The translations under genes and the position numbers were made by a program. A stretch of DNA of 64,000 nt from the NCBI GenBank assembly GCA_035294785.1, contig DATGKF010000137.1:24362-88361 (forward strand). Reading direction: 5' to 3'. The notes under the pieces were generated by a model that saw nothing but the letters and a program-made list of their open reading frames with translations, was not told the DNA's origin and made no database searches. The DNA comes from Poindextera sp035294785. Lineage in GTDB: Bacteria > Pseudomonadota > Alphaproteobacteria > Caulobacterales > Caulobacteraceae. Within the stretch, counting starts at the first letter, position 1; each line of letters opens with the position of its first letter. Below, in pieces: positions 19,765-27,251 of this stretch.

Positions 19765-20178
19765 CTAGAGGCTTTGCACCAGGTCTCGCATGCCGGCGGC
19801 CTCGGCCTGCCGGATCAGCCGCTGGTCCGCCGTGAGCAACCGCAGGCCGCGCTGCCGCGCCAGAGCGAGATAGGTCGCATCGTAGGCGGAATAGCCGGCA
19901 TCGGCGGCAAGCGCGAACGCAGGGGCGGCCAGGCCCGTCGCGGGCACGAATTCGTCGATCAGATCGCCCAACGACGCGACGGCGTCGCGGCCGTGCTCCC
20001 GTGTCGACAGCCCCCGGCGCGTTCGCTTGGCGGCCACGCTGGCCAGTTCGATCCAAAGGAGGTCCGGTGCGGCAAGCACCAAGCCCGATGTCAGGATGGC
20101 CTGGGCCTCCCGCGACCCCTCCTCGTGGAAGTAGAACTTGGCCGCGACCGACGCATCGACGATCAACTCAGCGGGCAT
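19765..20178 (-). CDS. vapC: PIN-domain ribonuclease toxin (VapC type)
   Basis: A 137-residue PIN domain. The acidic cluster expected for the Mg-dependent RNase is visible as DASVAAKF (N-terminal Asp), LWIELASVAAKR (Glu), SAYDATYLALAR (Asp) and LLTADQRLIR (Asp). VapC toxins cleave tRNA or rRNA when their antitoxin is lost. The start overlaps the end of the upstream gene (20168-20178), a common toxin-antitoxin arrangement. The partner is not a plain VapB but a longer fusion. Confidence 0.88.
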   Translation of the reverse strand: MPAELIVDASVAAKFYFHEEGSREAQAILTSGLVLAAPDLLWIELASVAAKRTRRGLSTREHGRDAVASLGDLIDEFVPATGLAAPAFALAADAGYSAYDATYLALARQRGLRLLTADQRLIRQAEAAGMRDLVQSL

Positions 20179-20689
20179 CGCGGTCTTCGCGGATCAGATC
20201 GACGCTGTCGACGCTCGAGGGCCGGCCGGTCAACGGGAAGAGATCGAGCAGCCGGCGGCGACGATCGACGTCCGCTTGGCTCAGAATGTCGGCCGTCGCC
20301 CGCGCGAGCGAGCAGCCGTGTTCGCTGGCGTGGCGCTCCAGCAGCGTCCGCGCCGCATTCGGCAGTCGATCCAGCCTGATGACGAACTCAGCGACCGCTG
20401 GCCGGTCTGGTCCGCGCGCCTCGGCGGGCTGAGCACGCGCTCCAGCCTTGTCGCTCCTGACAAAGACCAGACGCTCGCCCGCGAGGTCGACGCGGCTTGT
20501 CTTCCAGCCGGCTCGCATCCAGGCATCGGCGTGGCTGTGCGTCGTGGTGTTCGACCACCATGGCTGGTGTCGTCGAGCCGACGCCGGAAGGTTGCGATGC
20601 AGAATGGCCTCGACCTCGCGAAAGCTCAGGGGCGCTTCGTTGGATCGGCGGCCCTCGAGATATCGGGTCAAAGGTTCGTATCGGCTCAT
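20168..20689 (-). CDS. Candidate antitoxin: DNA-/ligand-binding N-domain fused to VapB-like C-domain
   Basis: A 173-residue protein upstream of and overlapping the PIN toxin. Residues 1-75 (MSRYEPLTRYLEGRRSNEAP, then HQPWWSNTTTHSHADAWM and a following AGWKTSRVDLAGERLVFVRS) look like a small domain found alone in many bacteria, whose function is not known. The second half, after a Gly/Pro/Arg linker, has the ribbon-helix-helix-like pattern RLDRLPNAARTLLERHA and the tail DRRRRLLDLFPL, as seen in antitoxins that cap VapC. The start ATG at 20689 follows GGAGGG by ten bases. The fusion and antitoxin role are inferred from context. Confidence 0.7.
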   Translation of the reverse strand: MSRYEPLTRYLEGRRSNEAPLSFREVEAILHRNLPASARRHQPWWSNTTTHSHADAWMRAGWKTSRVDLAGERLVFVRSDKAGARAQPAEARGPDRPAVAEFVIRLDRLPNAARTLLERHASEHGCSLARATADILSQADVDRRRRLLDLFPLTGRPSSVDSVDLIREDRDAR

Positions 20690-20721
20690 ACCGTCGGTAC
20701 CCTCCGTCGTCGGGACATAAA

Positions 20722-20748
20722 AGTATATCCATAATTTATGTATATCAA
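20722..20748 (-). promoter_or_regulatory. Promoter and direct repeats before the antitoxin-toxin pair
   Basis: An AT-rich patch in an otherwise GC-rich region. On the minus strand TTGATA (20743-20748) and TATACT (20722-20727) are 15 bases apart, a shortish sigma-70-like spacing. The plus strand shows GTATATC twice (20723-20729 and 20740-20746) with a 17-base period, a plausible operator for autoregulation. Confidence 0.5.
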
Positions 20749-20749
20749 G

Positions 20750-21211
20750 TCATGTTCGCCGCGCTTGGAAGAACGCCTTCAGCAGCGCCGCGCTCTCATC
20801 CGCCAGGGGGCCGCGGTCGACCACCGGGCGCCAGTGACAGGTGGGGTGGTCGAAGACCCTGGCGCCGTGGAGGACGCCGCCGCCCTTTTCGTCGCTGGCG
20901 GCGAACACCAGGCGCGCGATGCGGGCGTGGCTGATGGCGCCGGCGCACATGGCGCAGGGCTCGAGAGTGACGAAGAGTTCGAGGCCGGCAAGGCGATAGT
21001 TGCCGACCGCGGCCGCCGCGGCCCTGAGCGCCAGGATTTCGGCGTGAGCGGTGGGGTCGGAGAGGCCGATCGGGGTGTTGTGGGCGCTGGCGACGATCGC
21101 ACCGGCGCGGGGATCGAACACAACCGCGCCCACCGGCGTCTCGCCGGCCGCGGCGGCGGCTTGCGCCTCGGCGAGCGCGACGCGCATGGTCGCAAGATCA
21201 TGGCCGCTCAT
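20750..21211 (-). CDS. tadA: tRNA adenosine(34) deaminase
   Basis: TadA, 153 residues, converts adenosine to inosine at the wobble position of tRNA-Arg(ACG). The zinc-binding site is H56-A57-E58 (HAE) with C86 and C89 in EPCAMC. The opening ALAEAQAAAAAGETPVGAVV is the family's N-terminal helix and first strand. Its ATG (21209-21211) overlaps the divergent rluB ATG by two bases in a shared CATG, so the two coding regions abut with no untranslated gap. It could not be decided from sequence whether another start is used. Confidence 0.95.
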   Translation of the reverse strand: MSGHDLATMRVALAEAQAAAAAGETPVGAVVFDPRAGAIVASAHNTPIGLSDPTAHAEILALRAAAAAVGNYRLAGLELFVTLEPCAMCAGAISHARIARLVFAASDEKGGGVLHGARVFDHPTCHWRPVVDRGPLADESAALLKAFFQARRT

Positions 21212-22151
21212 GACTGAGGACCCAACAGGCCGCGCGGACGAGCGTCAAGGCGAGCGCGTCGCCAAGGTGCTGGCGCGCGCGGGCGTCGCCTCGCGCCGGG
21301 AGGTGGAGCGGCTGATCGCCGCCGGCCGCGTGACTCTGAACGGCGAGGTGCTGGCGACGCCGGCGATCAAGGTGGGGCCGGGCGACGTGCTGGAGGTGGA
21401 CGGGACGCCGGTGGCGGCCGCCGAGCGGCCCCGGCTGTGGCGCTATCACAAGCCGGTCGGGCTGGTGACCACGCACCACGATCCGAAAGGGCGGCCGACG
21501 GTGTTCGAGCACCTGCCCGCCGGCCTGCCGCGCGTGATCTCGATCGGCCGCCTCGACCTCAACTCCGAGGGGCTTTTGCTGCTCACCAACGACGGCGAGT
21601 TGGCGCGGCGCTACGAGCTTCCCGCGAGCGGCCTTCAGCGCCGCTATCGCGCCCGCGTTCGCGGCCTGGTCAGCCAGGCCGACCTCGACGCGCTGCGCGA
21701 CGGGATCACCGTCGAGGGCGTCCGCTACGGACCGATCCAAGCCCGCCTGGAGGAAAAGCGCGGCGACGGCGTAAACCGCTGGGTGCAGCTCACCCTGGCG
21801 GAGGGCAAGAACCGGGAGGTGCGCAAGGTGCTTGGGGCGCTGGGGCTGACCGTGAGCCGGCTGATCCGCACCGCGTATGGCCCGCACGACCTAGGGGCCC
21901 TGAAGCCGGGCGAGGCGGCTGAGGTGGTCGAGCAGGCGGCCGCGCCGGTCGCGGCGCCGGCGGGCGCGACCGGGCGCAAGCCGGGCTGGGCGAAACCGCG
22001 CGTCAGGACGGCTCGCGCGTTCCCAAAGGCGCCCCAGCCAGGGACGCCCGCATCGCCTCGATCGCCGAAGGCAGGCGGACGACCTCGGCGAAGCTCGTCC
22101 GCTCGTCGGCCAGGCCCTCGACCAGGGGGCGGTCCAAAGCGGCGCGGGTGA
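21210..22151 (+). CDS. rluB: 23S rRNA pseudouridine synthase, RluB/RsuA family
   Basis: A 313-residue enzyme with an S4 RNA-binding module (RVAKVLARAGVASRREVERL near residues 16-38) and the pseudouridine synthase fold whose catalytic aspartate is D116 in GRLDLNSEGLLLLT. It probably makes pseudouridine at 23S rRNA position 2605 (E. coli numbering), from family knowledge. The C-terminal ~60 residues are a Pro/Arg/Ser/Gly-rich disordered tail, and this tail overlaps the convergent enoyl-CoA hydratase gene by 149 bases. The start overlaps the tadA start in CATG. Confidence 0.9.
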   Translation: MTEDPTGRADERQGERVAKVLARAGVASRREVERLIAAGRVTLNGEVLATPAIKVGPGDVLEVDGTPVAAAERPRLWRYHKPVGLVTTHHDPKGRPTVFEHLPAGLPRVISIGRLDLNSEGLLLLTNDGELARRYELPASGLQRRYRARVRGLVSQADLDALRDGITVEGVRYGPIQARLEEKRGDGVNRWVQLTLAEGKNREVRKVLGALGLTVSRLIRTAYGPHDLGALKPGEAAEVVEQAAAPVAAPAGATGRKPGWAKPRVRTARAFPKAPQPGTPASPRSPKAGGRPRRSSSARRPGPRPGGGPKRRG

Positions 22152-22809
22152 GGCGCTTGGCGTAAGCCAGGCCCTCTGGCGGACGGGCGGCGAACTCGGC
22201 GGCGATTTCGAGCGCGCGGGCGAGCGGATCGTCGGCCGCCTCGTGCACCAGCCCGATGGCGGCGGCGGCTTCGCCGGTCACCACACGGCCGCGGAGAATC
22301 ATCTCCAGCGCCCTGGCCTCGCCGATCACGCGCGGCAGGCGCTGGGTTCCGCCGCCGCCGGGGAAGATGCCCACCCGCGTCTCCGGCAGGCCGATCGCGG
22401 TGACGCTCCGCCCGGCGATCCGGATATCGCAGGCGAGGCTGAGCTCGAAGCCGCCGCCCATGCAAAGGCCGTTGATGGCGGCGATCACCGGCTTGGGCGC
22501 CGCGGCGACGAGATCGGTCAGACCGAGGAAGCCGCCGGCGGGGCGGTTCGCGCCGGGCGGCTGCGCCGGCGGCGGGGCGCTGGCCAGCCGCTCTCCGAGC
22601 ACCGTGAGTTCGCCGACGTCGTAGTGGCGGATGAAGATGTCAGGCAGACCGCCGGTGATGATGATCGCCCGCACGGCCGGGTCCTCGGCGGCGGCGCGCA
22701 CGGCGTCGTACATCTCCTGTGCGCCGGCGGCCGTCATCGTGCCCAGCGGCGGGTTGGCATAGCGGACGACGGCGGCTTGCGCCTCGCGGCGAACTTCGAC
22801 CAGGGACAT
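22003..22809 (-). CDS. Enoyl-CoA hydratase/isomerase family protein
   Basis: A 268-residue crotonase-fold protein. The oxyanion-hole segments are recognisable: ITGGLPDIFIRHYDVGEL and INGLCMGGGFELSLACD, followed by GIFPGGGGTQRLPRVIG. A Pro/Ala-rich insertion near residues 75-95 is unusual. It hydrates or isomerises acyl-CoA esters, the exact chain unknown. The C-terminus (22003-22151) is coded opposite the disordered tail of rluB. Two TetR regulators lie just upstream on the same strand and may control it. Confidence 0.9.
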   Translation of the reverse strand: MSLVEVRREAQAAVVRYANPPLGTMTAAGAQEMYDAVRAAAEDPAVRAIIITGGLPDIFIRHYDVGELTVLGERLASAPPPAQPPGANRPAGGFLGLTDLVAAAPKPVIAAINGLCMGGGFELSLACDIRIAGRSVTAIGLPETRVGIFPGGGGTQRLPRVIGEARALEMILRGRVVTGEAAAAIGLVHEAADDPLARALEIAAEFAARPPEGLAYAKRLTRAALDRPLVEGLADERTSFAEVVRLPSAIEAMRASLAGAPLGTREPS

Positions 22810-22837
22810 CGCGGCGCTCCCGTTTTTCGAGAGCCGG

Positions 22838-23470
22838 CTACACCCTGGCGGCGGCGCCGTCGAACAAAAGCCCGATCTGCCGGTCCATCGCCGCGATCAG
22901 CGCCTGCGCATCCGCGCCGTCCTGCGCCGGGCGTCGGTAGTTCCACACGTAGGCGGCCAGGAGGGCGTCGACGAAGAGTTCGAGATCAAGGTCGCCGCGC
23001 ACCTCGCCGCGCGCGATCCCGCCCGTCAGCACGTCGGCCAGAGCGCCGCGGAAGCGACGGTTGACTCCGATCGGCGTCATCGCTCCGCCGAGCGGCCAGC
23101 TGAACGAGGCCGCCACATAAGCCACGAACAGGCGAAGGCGCCTCGTCTCGAAGCCGTAGTGCACGGCCATGATCGAGCGCAGCCGATCGACGGTCGGCCC
23201 GTGCAGATGGGGGATGACGCGGTCGAGTTCGGCCTGCAGCGCCTCGACCCGGTCGGCCATGACCTGGCTCAGGAGTTCGGCCTTGCCTGAGAAGGTGGTG
23301 AAGACGCTGCCGACCGAGACGCCCGCCCTCTTGGCGACCATGCGGATCGTGGTGTCCTCGAACCCGACCTCGTCGAAGAGATCGCGCGCGGCGGCGAGCA
23401 CCCGCGCGCGTGTCGCGAGCTTACGCTCCTGCCGCGCCCCCGTGGCCAAGCCGCCCCCCGTCCGCGCCAA
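22838..23470 (-). CDS. TetR-family transcriptional regulator (downstream of pair)
   Basis: A 210-residue TetR/AcrR regulator. The helix-turn-helix lies around residues 22-60 (ILDL-type: ATRARVLAAARDLFDEVGFE, then RAGVSVGSVFTTF), followed by an all-helical ligand domain. The likely start is TTG 23470, just after the stop of the upstream TetR gene, which suggests translational coupling. The target and ligand are unknown; the adjacent crotonase gene 28 bases downstream is a natural candidate. Confidence 0.85.
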   Translation of the reverse strand: MARTGGGLATGARQERKLATRARVLAAARDLFDEVGFEDTTIRMVAKRAGVSVGSVFTTFSGKAELLSQVMADRVEALQAELDRVIPHLHGPTVDRLRSIMAVHYGFETRRLRLFVAYVAASFSWPLGGAMTPIGVNRRFRGALADVLTGGIARGEVRGDLDLELFVDALLAAYVWNYRRPAQDGADAQALIAAMDRQIGLLFDGAAARV

Positions 23471-23473
23471 CCG

Positions 23474-24190
23474 TCAGGCGGCCGCGCGCCAGCCGGCCAG
23501 CAGAATGCGCACCTGCGCGGCCAGCCGGGCCTGGAGCGCCGCTTCGTTCCAGTCTTCGAAAATGGCGTGGCGGTAGTTGGCGATGAAGCTTTCCCAGATC
23601 ATCTCGATGGTGAGCCGCACGTCGAGGGCGCGGGAAAGCTCGCCGCGCTCGACACCGCGCCGCACGACCTCGTCGACCTGGGCCAGGATGCGCTTGACGC
23701 CCGCGCGGACGCGTCGCTCGGCCTCCGGCTGTCCGAGCCACGAGTGGCCGATCGCGGCCCGCACCAGCGGCAGGTGATCGCGCTGGAAAGCGTAGATGGC
23801 GGCGAAAAGATCGATCAGCGCCTCTTCGGTCGTCGCCCCGCCGCGCCCGCAAACGCGCAGATGCGCGGCCAGGAGTTCATAGTCGTCCAGGATGACGGCG
23901 CCGAAGAGGTCTGCCTTGTCGACGAAGCTGGCGAAGACGGCCCCGGTCGAGAGCCCAGCCGCGGCGGCGATCTCGCGCACCGTCGCGGCTTCGTAGCCGC
24001 GCTCGTTGAACAGCCGCTTGGCCGCGTCCAGCAGCTGGCGGCGCGTTCGCTGCTTGGCCAGCGCCCGACGCGTCAGCGGCTGTTTGGGGGCCGCAGGCGC
24101 CGGCCGGGCGTCGTTGGCCGACGCGGGCGGGGTCTTGTCTCGCTGAACGTGTTCAATGAACTGTGTAGCGGCGGTTTCAGGATGTGACAT
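23474..24190 (-). CDS. TetR-family transcriptional regulator (upstream of pair)
   Basis: A 238-residue TetR regulator with an unusually long, Pro/Ala-rich N-terminal extension (about 38 residues) before the helix-turn-helix (LDAAKRLFNERGYEAATVRE, AAGLSTGAVFASF). No internal ATG shortens it. A palindrome TGAAC-GT-GTTCA lies inside the extension at 24144-24155 and might be an operator. It is upstream of a second TetR gene with a three-base gap, so the two form one unit. Confidence 0.85.
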   Translation of the reverse strand: MSHPETAATQFIEHVQRDKTPPASANDARPAPAAPKQPLTRRALAKQRTRRQLLDAAKRLFNERGYEAATVREIAAAAGLSTGAVFASFVDKADLFGAVILDDYELLAAHLRVCGRGGATTEEALIDLFAAIYAFQRDHLPLVRAAIGHSWLGQPEAERRVRAGVKRILAQVDEVVRRGVERGELSRALDVRLTIEMIWESFIANYRHAIFEDWNEAALQARLAAQVRILLAGWRAAA

Positions 24191-24395
24191 TTTTCGTCAA
24201 ATTGAGGGACGGAAGGGGGGTCTGCGACGCGTGGTCGCGCCATGATTCAGGATGAAGGCGACTCGGAGGGCGCACATTCGGGCCGGGACGCGAAGAAACG
24301 CACTGGTCGAACTTGTTCACCTAACCCGCGCAGCGCGCGGGCGCAAGCCAGCGTGCATGGCGTTCGCGCCGGACGGGCGTTAAGCTCCATCGGCA

Positions 24396-24593
24396 ATGGA
24401 TCTCTTTTCCTGGCTCGTCCCCGCCGCGCTGGCGGCCGTCTTCATCACGCTCTGCGTCGGCATCTACGCCCTGTTCCGTGGCGGCGACTTCGGCCGCTCC
24501 TACTCGAACCGGCTGATGCGGCTACGGGTGCTGCTGCAGTTCGTCGCCATCCTGGTGCTGGTGGCTGCCGTCCTCTGGCGCACGCACCACTAA
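24396..24593 (+). CDS. Twin-transmembrane-helix small protein (HIG1-like)
   Basis: A 65-residue membrane protein with two hydrophobic segments, residues 5-25 (WLVPAALAAVFITLCVGIYA) and 44-62 (VLLQFVAILVLVAAVLWRT), joined by a Gly/Arg-rich loop. This is the HIG1-type arrangement seen in alphaproteobacterial 'twin transmembrane helix small proteins', linked in mitochondria to respiratory supercomplexes. It commonly precedes the cobalamin adenosyltransferase gene, as here (next gene starts seven bases on). Confidence 0.8.
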   Translation: MDLFSWLVPAALAAVFITLCVGIYALFRGGDFGRSYSNRLMRLRVLLQFVAILVLVAAVLWRTHH

Positions 24594-24600
24594 CGCCGCG

Positions 24601-25173
24601 ATGGTCACGCTCAACCGCATCTACACGCGCACGGGCGACAAGGGGAAAACCCGCCTGGCCAGCGGTGCGCCGGTGTCCAAGACCCATCCCCGGGTCGAGG
24701 CCTATGGCGCGGTCGACGAACTGAACGCGCAGATCGGCTGGGCGCGGACGACGCTGGCCGCCGCGCCGGTGCTCGACGCCATGCTGGCGCGGGTGCAGAA
24801 CGACCTCTTCGACCTCGGCGCCGACCTCGCGACACCCGAACGCGGCAAGACGGATCTGCGCATTCTCGACAGCCAGGTGACGCGGCTCGAGCGCGAGATC
24901 GACCAACTGAACGGCGAGCTTTCTCCGCTCACGTCCTTCGTCCTGCCCGGCGGCTCGCCGGCGGCGGCGGCCCTGCATGTCGCCCGCACGGTCTGCCGCC
25001 GCGCCGAGCGGCGGGCGCTGGCGCTGACGGAGGCGGCGGGGGAGAGCGCCAGTCCGGCGGCGCTGAAGTACCTGAACCGGCTCTCCGACCTGTTGTTCGT
25101 CGCCGCCCGACATACGAACGGCAAGGGCGCGGACGACGTGCTTTGGACGCCCGGCGCGACGCGAGCGAGCTAG
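24601..25173 (+). CDS. Cob(I)yrinic acid a,c-diamide adenosyltransferase (PduO type)
   Basis: A 190-residue adenosyltransferase of the PduO class, which attaches the 5'-deoxyadenosyl group to cob(I)alamin. Signature blocks are IYTRTGDKGKTRL at the front, VEAYGAVDELNAQIG, VCRRAERRALAL and LKYLNRLSDLLFVAAR, which form the ATP and corrin sites. The length is normal. The stop overlaps that of the convergent small gene in CTAG (25170-25173). EtfBA follow downstream on the same strand, a conserved alphaproteobacterial neighbourhood. Confidence 0.95.
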   Translation: MVTLNRIYTRTGDKGKTRLASGAPVSKTHPRVEAYGAVDELNAQIGWARTTLAAAPVLDAMLARVQNDLFDLGADLATPERGKTDLRILDSQVTRLEREIDQLNGELSPLTSFVLPGGSPAAAALHVARTVCRRAERRALALTEAAGESASPAALKYLNRLSDLLFVAARHTNGKGADDVLWTPGATRAS

Positions 25174-25397
25174 CGCGACGCCCCGCTCGGCCGGCCGGTG
25201 ATGGTGGCGAGCGGCACCGGAACGGCGCACACCTTGTCCTGATCGTCCCACCAGTCGCCGTTGGCTTCGCAGCGGGCGCGCGCGTCCTGCGCAACGGTGC
25301 GCTCGGGCGGCGCCTGCAGGAAGAGCAGGCCGACGCAGCTGGCGAGGATCAGGATCACGAACCCGATCTGCAGCGGACCGGTGAAGGAGCGGCGCAT
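25170..25397 (-). CDS. Small membrane-anchored protein with a periplasmic cysteine pair
   Basis: A 75-residue protein with one N-terminal membrane segment (LQIGFVILILASCVGLLFL) and a short, probably periplasmic domain with two cysteines spaced by 14 residues (RCEANGDWWDDQDKVCAVPVP), which could form a disulfide. The function is unknown. It is convergent with the adenosyltransferase and shares the CTAG at its end. I name no family. Confidence 0.6.
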   Translation of the reverse strand: MRRSFTGPLQIGFVILILASCVGLLFLQAPPERTVAQDARARCEANGDWWDDQDKVCAVPVPLATITGRPSGASR

Positions 25398-25569
25398 GGC
25401 GCCCTTTTCGCTCCGACAGCCTCCGCCGGCAAGCGGCGCCGGCGCGTCCGTTGACAGCCGGTAGCCTCGTTGTCAGTTTGCCGCCCTCTTCGCAGGCGCG
25501 GCGCCGGAGCTCGAAAGAGCCTTCGCGCGCGCCCGCTTGCGCTCAAACCCGCGAAGGCGCTGAAAGCAG

Positions 25570-26319
25570 ATGAAGGTGCTAGTCCCGGTCAAACGGGTGA
25601 TCGACTACAACGTCAAGGCCACGGTCAAACCCGATCAGACCGGCGTCGACCTCGCCAACAAAAAGATGTCGATGAACCCCTTCTGCGAGATCGCCGTCGA
25701 GGAGGCGGTGCGGCTGAAGGAAAAGGGCGTCGCCGACGAGGTGGTCGCCGTCTCCATCGGGCCGACACAGGCGCAGGAGACCATCCGCACCGCGCTCGCC
25801 ATCGGCGCTGACCGCGGCCTTCTGATCGAGAGCGCTGTCGATGTCGAACCGCTCGAAGTGGCCAAGCTGCTCAAGAAGGTGGTCGAGGCGGAGAAGCCCG
25901 ACCTGATCCTGATGGGCAAGCAGGCGATCGACGGCGACAACAACGCCGTCGGCCAGATGCTGTCGGCGCTGCTCGACTGGCCGCAGGCGACGTTCGCTTC
26001 GAAGGTCGAGGTCGACGGCGGCAAGGTGAAGGTGACGCGCGAGGTCGACGGCGGGCTGCAGACGCTGGAGCTCGACCTGCCGGCGGTGGTGACCGCGGAC
26101 CTGCGGCTGAACGAGCCGCGCTACGCCTCGCTGCCCAACATCATGAAGGCGAAGAAGAAAGAGCTGACCGTGACGCCAGTCGCCGACTACGGGGTCGATC
26201 TCGCCGGCCACCTGAAGGTGCTGAAGGTGACCGAGCCGCCGAAGCGCGTCGCCGGCGTGAAGGTCGAGACCGCCCAGGAGCTGGTTTCGAAGCTGAAGAC
26301 CGAAGCGGGGGTGATCTGA
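25570..26319 (+). CDS. etfB: Electron transfer flavoprotein subunit beta
   Basis: EtfB, 249 residues, binds AMP structurally and pairs with EtfA to pass electrons from acyl-CoA dehydrogenases to ETF:ubiquinone oxidoreductase. The opening MKVLVPVKRVIDYN and the signatures DLILMGKQAIDGDNN and MKAKKKEL near the C-terminus are typical. The etfA start overlaps its stop (TGATG). The acyl-CoA dehydrogenase at 58610 and the 3-hydroxybutyryl-CoA dehydrogenase at 29062 would feed the same pathway. Confidence 0.97.
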   Translation: MKVLVPVKRVIDYNVKATVKPDQTGVDLANKKMSMNPFCEIAVEEAVRLKEKGVADEVVAVSIGPTQAQETIRTALAIGADRGLLIESAVDVEPLEVAKLLKKVVEAEKPDLILMGKQAIDGDNNAVGQMLSALLDWPQATFASKVEVDGGKVKVTREVDGGLQTLELDLPAVVTADLRLNEPRYASLPNIMKAKKKELTVTPVADYGVDLAGHLKVLKVTEPPKRVAGVKVETAQELVSKLKTEAGVI

Positions 26320-27251
26320 TGGCCGTGCTCGTCGTCGCCGACAACGACAATCAGTCGCTGAAGGACAACACCAACAAGACCGTCACCGCCGCCAAGGCGC
26401 TCTCGGGCGATGTCGACGTGCTGGTCATGGGCGCCAAGGTCGACGCCATCGCCGCCGACGCCGCCAAGATCGAGGGCGTGCGCAAGGTGCTGGTCGCTGA
26501 AAGCGAGACGCTGGGCCACTTCGTCGCCGAAGCCATGGCCGAAACCGTGCTCGGCCTGATGGGCGGCTACGACGCCGTGCTCATCCCGGCGACCTCGGTC
26601 GGCAAGAACTTCGCCCCGCGTGTCGCGGCCAAGCTAGACGTCGCGCCGATCTCCGAAATCATCCAGGTCGTGAGCGGCGACACCTTCGTGCGTCCCATCT
26701 ATGCCGGCAACGCGCTGGAAACGATCCAGTCGTCCGACGCCAAGAAGGTGATCACCGTGCGCGGCACCGCCTTCAAGGCGGCCGGGGACGGCGGAAGCGC
26801 GCCCATTGAGAAGGTCGCGGCCGGCGAGGCCGGTTCGAAAACCCGCTTCGTTTCCGAGGAGATCGTGAAATCCGACCGGCCCGAACTGGCCGGGGCCAAG
26901 ATCGTCGTCTCCGGCGGCCGCGCCATGGGTTCGGCGGAGGAGTTCCAGCGGGTGATCGAACCGCTGGCCGACAAGCTCGGCGCCGCGGTCGGCGCGAGCC
27001 GCGCGGCTGTCGACGCCGGCTACGCCCCGAACGACTACCAGGTCGGCCAGACCGGCAAGGTGGTGGCGCCGCAACTCTACATCGCCATCGGCATTTCCGG
27101 CGCCATCCAGCACCTGGCCGGCATGAAGGACTCCAAGGTGATCGTGGCGATCAACAAGGATCCCGACGCGCCGATCTTCCAGGTGGCCGATTACGGGCTG
27201 GTGTCGGACTACAAGACCGCCGTGCCCGACCTCATGGCCGCGCTGGGGTAG
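26319..27251 (+). CDS. etfA: Electron transfer flavoprotein subunit alpha
   Basis: EtfA, 310 residues, carries the FAD. The C-terminal FAD domain is recognised by VSGGRAMGSAEEF, GQTGKVVAPQLYIAIGISG and HLAGMKDSKVIVAINKDP. The N-terminal half (VVADNDNQSLKDNTNKT, then VLIPATSVGKNFAPRVAA) contacts EtfB. It is translated with etfB and its last 20 bases overlap the convergent GIN-domain gene. Confidence 0.97.
   Translation: MAVLVVADNDNQSLKDNTNKTVTAAKALSGDVDVLVMGAKVDAIAADAAKIEGVRKVLVAESETLGHFVAEAMAETVLGLMGGYDAVLIPATSVGKNFAPRVAAKLDVAPISEIIQVVSGDTFVRPIYAGNALETIQSSDAKKVITVRGTAFKAAGDGGSAPIEKVAAGEAGSKTRFVSEEIVKSDRPELAGAKIVVSGGRAMGSAEEFQRVIEPLADKLGAAVGASRAAVDAGYAPNDYQVGQTGKVVAPQLYIAIGISGAIQHLAGMKDSKVIVAINKDPDAPIFQVADYGLVSDYKTAVPDLMAALG

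Noticed and set aside
24325..24341. CCCGCGC-AGC-GCGCGGG as a terminator
   Set aside because: No T run and no gene ending just upstream; such short GC palindromes are frequent here by chance.
24242..24724. Plus-strand frame covering the HIG1-like and adenosyltransferase start
   Set aside because: Wrong frame relative to two well-supported genes; no motif.
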